Assembly (NCBI RefSeq): GCF_001698125.1
Contig: NZ_CP013854.1
Span: 310,001-374,000 of the forward strand
DNA: 64,000 bases
Direction: 5' to 3'
DNA from: Pseudonocardia sp. HH130630-07
GTDB lineage: Bacteria > Actinomycetota > Actinomycetes > Mycobacteriales > Pseudonocardiaceae
In this document: positions 61,318-64,000 of the stretch, piece after piece
Numbering within the stretch: position 1 is the stretch's first letter
Layout of the letters: each line of letters begins with the position of its first letter
The notes under the pieces: model-generated
What the model saw: the letters and a program-made list of their open reading frames with translations, nothing else
Databases searched by the model: none
Told to the model about the DNA's origin: nothing
Position numbers and translations under genes: made by a program

Positions 61318-62652
61318 ATGGTCTCGGCACAGCCACAGCCCCAGGCGGACCCGCAGGTGCGGGCCGCGGTCCGGACCGCGACGGTGCGGCTGCTCCCGCT
61401 GCTCGGCCTGGCGTACCTGCTCAACTACATCGACCGGGTCAACGTCGGCTTCGCCGCCCTGCGGATGAACGCCGACCTCGGGCTCTCCGCCGCCGCGTAC
61501 GGTCTCGGGGCCGGATTGTTCTTCGTCGGGTACTTCTTCTTCGAGGTGCCCTCGAACGTCATCCTGCACCGGGTCGGCGCCCGGCTCTGGATCGCCCGGA
61601 TCATGGTCACCTGGGGCATCGTCGCCTCGGCGACGGCGTTCATCCAGGGCGAGGTCGGGTTCTACGTCGTCCGGGTGCTGCTGGGCATCGCCGAGGCCGG
61701 CTTCTTCCCGGGCATCATCCTGTACCTGACCTACTGGTTCCCCCGGGTCGACCGGGCCCGGATCGTGGCGTTGTTCTTCCTGGCCGTCCCGCTGTCCTCG
61801 GTCGTCGGCGGCCCGCTGTCCACCTGGCTGATCGAGGTGGGCGGCGCGGTGCCCGGGTTCGACGCCGGGTGGCGCTTCATGTTCTTCGTCGAGGGCATCC
61901 CGGCGGTGCTGCTCGGCATCGCCGTGCTGTGGCTGCTGCCGGACCGGCCGTCCGCCGCCCGCTGGCTGCGTCCGGAGCGGGCCACCGCGCTGGAGGCGAC
62001 GCTCGCCGCCGAGGACGCCGCCCAGGCCGGTCACGACCGCGGCATCGGTGCCGCGCTGCGCGACGTGCGGGTGATCGCGCTGGCAGCCGTCTACTTCGGC
62101 ATCGTCTTCGGGCTCTACGTGCTCGCCTTCTTCCTGCCGCAGATCGTCGCCGGCTTCCAGGAGCAGTTCGGCACGGAGTACTCGCTGATCGAGGTCGGGC
62201 TGATCACCGCCGTGCCGTACGCGATCGCGTCGGTGGCGATGGTGCTGTGGGCCCGGCACTCCGACCGCACCGGGGAGCGGGCACTGCACGTCGCGGTACC
62301 GGCCGTCGTCGGGGCGGTCGCGATCGCCGCCGCGCTGGCGATGCCGTCGCCGCTGCTGGTGATGGCCTGCGTGACGGTGTGCGCGGTCGGGGTGTTCACC
62401 GCGATCCCGCCGTTCTGGTCACTGCCCAACGCGTTCCTGACCGGGTTCGGCGCGGCCGCGGGGATCGGCCTGGTGAACTCGTTCGGGAACCTGTCCGGCT
62501 TCGTCGGGCCGTTCGTGACCGGCTGGCTGACCGACCTCACCGGCGACTCGCAGGCCGGGATGTGGGTGGTGGCGGCGATGATGCTGATGTCGGCGCTGAT
62601 CGTCCTGGGCTTCCGGCGCTCGGCCCGGGACCGGGCCGCGGACCGTCGCTGA
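61318..62652 (+). CDS. MFS transporter, anion:cation symporter (phthalate permease-like) type
   Basis: 444 residues with twelve helices: LLPLLGLAYLLNYIDRVNVG and FAALRMNADLGLSAAAYGLG at the start, FEVPSNVILHRVGARLWIAR, GIAEAGFFPGIILYLTYWFP and WRFMFFVEGIPAVLLGI. These are signatures of the ACS family, which moves organic anions such as phthalate, tartrate or glucarate. ATG 61318, with a weak ribosome site. The 62 bases after the HTH gene and the same strand leave co-transcription possible. Confidence 0.92.
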   Translation: MVSAQPQPQADPQVRAAVRTATVRLLPLLGLAYLLNYIDRVNVGFAALRMNADLGLSAAAYGLGAGLFFVGYFFFEVPSNVILHRVGARLWIARIMVTWGIVASATAFIQGEVGFYVVRVLLGIAEAGFFPGIILYLTYWFPRVDRARIVALFFLAVPLSSVVGGPLSTWLIEVGGAVPGFDAGWRFMFFVEGIPAVLLGIAVLWLLPDRPSAARWLRPERATALEATLAAEDAAQAGHDRGIGAALRDVRVIALAAVYFGIVFGLYVLAFFLPQIVAGFQEQFGTEYSLIEVGLITAVPYAIASVAMVLWARHSDRTGERALHVAVPAVVGAVAIAAALAMPSPLLVMACVTVCAVGVFTAIPPFWSLPNAFLTGFGAAAGIGLVNSFGNLSGFVGPFVTGWLTDLTGDSQAGMWVVAAMMLMSALIVLGFRRSARDRAADRR

Positions 62653-62668
62653 CCTCGCCCCGGCGCCG

Positions 62669-63031
62669 TCAGTACCCCATGGCCCCCGCGTAGCCGGATA
62701 TCCCGACGGCGATCGCCGTCGTCGTGACGACCAGCGTGGCCAGCGCGAACGGCCAGGAGATCCGGCGCGCGACGATGCGCAGCACGGTCATCGCCAGACC
62801 GGCGATCCCCGCGGCGACGGCCACCGCCAGGGATCCCGCCACGGCCACCCGCAACCGGACGGAGCTGCAGTCCGGCGGCGGGCAGTAGTCGAGGAAGGCC
62901 AGCACGGCGCCGACCACGCCGACGACGACGAGCGCACCGGTCACGAGCAGCGCCGTGACCGAGAGGCCGACGTCCCAGCCGATCATCGGCGGGCAGGCGG
63001 AACCGGTACGCGGGGAACCGGTCGGCACCAT
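62669..63031 (-). CDS. Small membrane protein with three or four helices
   Basis: 120 residues: SVTALLVTGALVVVGVVGAV, a short Cys loop (YCPPPDCSS) probably outside, then VRLRVAVAGSLAVAVAAGIA and WPFALATLVVTTTAIAVGIS. No known family. The ATG at 63031 follows a TACCGT -10-like hexamer by 6 bases on the minus strand, suggesting a leaderless transcript. Confidence 0.65.
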   Translation of the reverse strand: MVPTGSPRTGSACPPMIGWDVGLSVTALLVTGALVVVGVVGAVLAFLDYCPPPDCSSVRLRVAVAGSLAVAVAAGIAGLAMTVLRIVARRISWPFALATLVVTTTAIAVGISGYAGAMGY

Positions 63032-63092
63032 ACGGGCACGGTACCCGTAGCGCCCGGAGTGGGACAGATCGGACACCGCCGTGACAGGGCGC

Positions 63093-63929
63093 TCACCTGC
63101 CGGGCAGCGGGTCGGCCCGTGCGCCGTCCTGGCAGCCCGGGCACCAGTACAGCCGGCGGGCGCGGAACTCCTGCTGGGCGATCGGCGTGCCGCAGACCAG
63201 GCAGGGCTGCCCGGTGCGCCGGTAGGCGTAGACGACGCTGGCACACACCGAGCCCCGGTCCGGAGGTTCCAGCAGGGCCGGGTCGTGGTCCGGGTACAGG
63301 GTCTCGATCCGCCCGCGCCGCTCGCCGGCCCGCAACAGCTCGGTCAGGTCGTCCCACAGCACGCCGAAGGACGTGTCGTCCAGGTCGCGGGCCGGGAGCA
63401 TCGGGTCGAGACCGGTGCGGAACAGGGTCTCCGCCCGGAAGACGTTCCCCAGCCCGGCGATCACCGACTGGTCCATGAGCACCGCGGCGAGCGGCGCCCG
63501 GGAGCGGGCGAAGCGCTCCCGCACCCGGCCGGGATCGGCGTCGCCGCGCAACGGGTCCTCGCCCAGGCGGGCGCGCACCGCCGTGACCTGCCCGTCGTCG
63601 AGCAGCTCGCAGGCCGCCGGGCCGCGCAGGTCGGCGTAGTGGGTGGCGCCGGCGATCCGCATCCGGACCTGACCGCGGGGCGGCTCCGCGGGCGTCCGCC
63701 GGTTCGCGAACCGGCCCCACAGGCCCAGGTGGACGTGCACCACCGTGTCCGGCCCGTAGTGCTGGAACAGGTGCTTGCCGTGCGCCTCGACCCGTTCCAG
63801 CACCCGTCCGTCGACGACCGCGGCCCCGGTCCCGAACCGGCCCTGCGGACTCGACACGGCGACCGGACGGCCCGCGTACCGGCGCTGCTGCAGCCGGGCG
63901 AGCCGGTGCACGGTGTGTCCCTCGGGCAT
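63093..63929 (-). CDS. nei: Fpg/Nei family DNA glycosylase (endonuclease VIII-like)
   Basis: 278 residues. The catalytic N-terminus is PEGHTVHRLARLQQRR (Pro 2, Glu 3), the lysine block is VEAHGKHLFQHYG, and SVIAGLGNVFRAETLF is the helix-two-turn-helix. The C-terminal zinc finger CLVCGTPIAQ to YWCPGC has four Cys. It removes oxidised pyrimidines and cuts the abasic site. It resembles the mycobacterial Nei1 type. The start is ATG 63929. The last 71 bases of the window hold no gene I can support. Confidence 0.94.
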   Translation of the reverse strand: MPEGHTVHRLARLQQRRYAGRPVAVSSPQGRFGTGAAVVDGRVLERVEAHGKHLFQHYGPDTVVHVHLGLWGRFANRRTPAEPPRGQVRMRIAGATHYADLRGPAACELLDDGQVTAVRARLGEDPLRGDADPGRVRERFARSRAPLAAVLMDQSVIAGLGNVFRAETLFRTGLDPMLPARDLDDTSFGVLWDDLTELLRAGERRGRIETLYPDHDPALLEPPDRGSVCASVVYAYRRTGQPCLVCGTPIAQQEFRARRLYWCPGCQDGARADPLPGR

Positions 63930-64000
63930 GACCGTCAGCCTCCCCCGGGCCGGCCGGTCGCGCCCGCCGGGACGGCGTCCGGGCTCAGGCGGCGGCGTGC

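Overview
The window is about 74% GC by eye, with dense gene packing, frequent GTG starts, 4-bp ATGA/GTGA stop-start overlaps and leaderless-looking promoters. Together with DUF397/Scr1-type remnants, a mycothiol-dependent maleylpyruvate isomerase, IdeR, GlnE/GlnA2 and a Hip1-like protease, this points to a filamentous actinobacterium of the Pseudonocardiaceae (Pseudonocardia-like). The species assignment is inference. I see no rRNA, tRNA, phage or CRISPR locus. Most of the window looks like chromosomal core, with one insertion sequence and several small accessory modules.

1-13 kb: a heme-binding-like protein, an F420-type reductase, an M50B-like membrane peptidase and an autoregulated MerR regulator precede a nitrogen/pantothenate block (glnE, glnA2, Hip1-like lipoprotein protease, panB). 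As I recall, this follows the Mycobacterium tuberculosis order Rv2221c-Rv2225. Here the glnA2-glnE junction is broken by a DUF397 gene, a truncated Scr1-type regulator remnant and long perfect hairpin repeats. A GCS2-type ligase and a two-gene operon with a Cys-rich unknown protein follow.

13-31 kb: the last two steps of the gentisate pathway (maleylpyruvate isomerase, fumarylpyruvate hydrolase), an orphan form-II CoxL-type molybdoenzyme subunit, class I fumarase, and an operon pairing an AcuC-like lysine deacetylase with a GNAT/acyl-CoA-synthetase-like protein acetyltransferase. Then come a 3-mercaptopyruvate-type sulfurtransferase, ideR, galE, a DUF4192 protein, an FGGY sugar kinase and sthA. 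The sthA gene carries a one-base frameshift.

31-48 kb: secreted enzymes (M23 peptidase, SGNH esterase, glycerophosphodiesterase); a NarL-type two-component system next to an ABC transporter with a two-half fused permease; a DUF4190 protein with a 15-bp minisatellite; a lipoprotein; a DUF1232 protein; and a complete IS5-family element. The IS sits exactly in the last codons of a CBS-domain gene and has swapped C-terminal tails with it. Then follow a PadR regulator with palindromic operators, a frameshifted MFS gene, a PAC2 protein, and an AceE-like ThDP enzyme divergent from an Lrp regulator.

48-64 kb: Lrp, a DRGH nuclease and a serine hydrolase are fused by 4-bp overlaps. They are followed by a BCCT betaine/choline-type transporter, conserved unknowns, a quinone oxidoreductase, and a possible Crp-type operator in front of an unknown gene. 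A likely small regulon comes next: an exported HAD phosphatase resembling phosphorylcholine phosphatases, a TetR repressor and an APC permease share the same GTAC-N4-GTAC operator. An HTH protein, an MFS transporter, a small membrane protein and an endonuclease VIII close the window.
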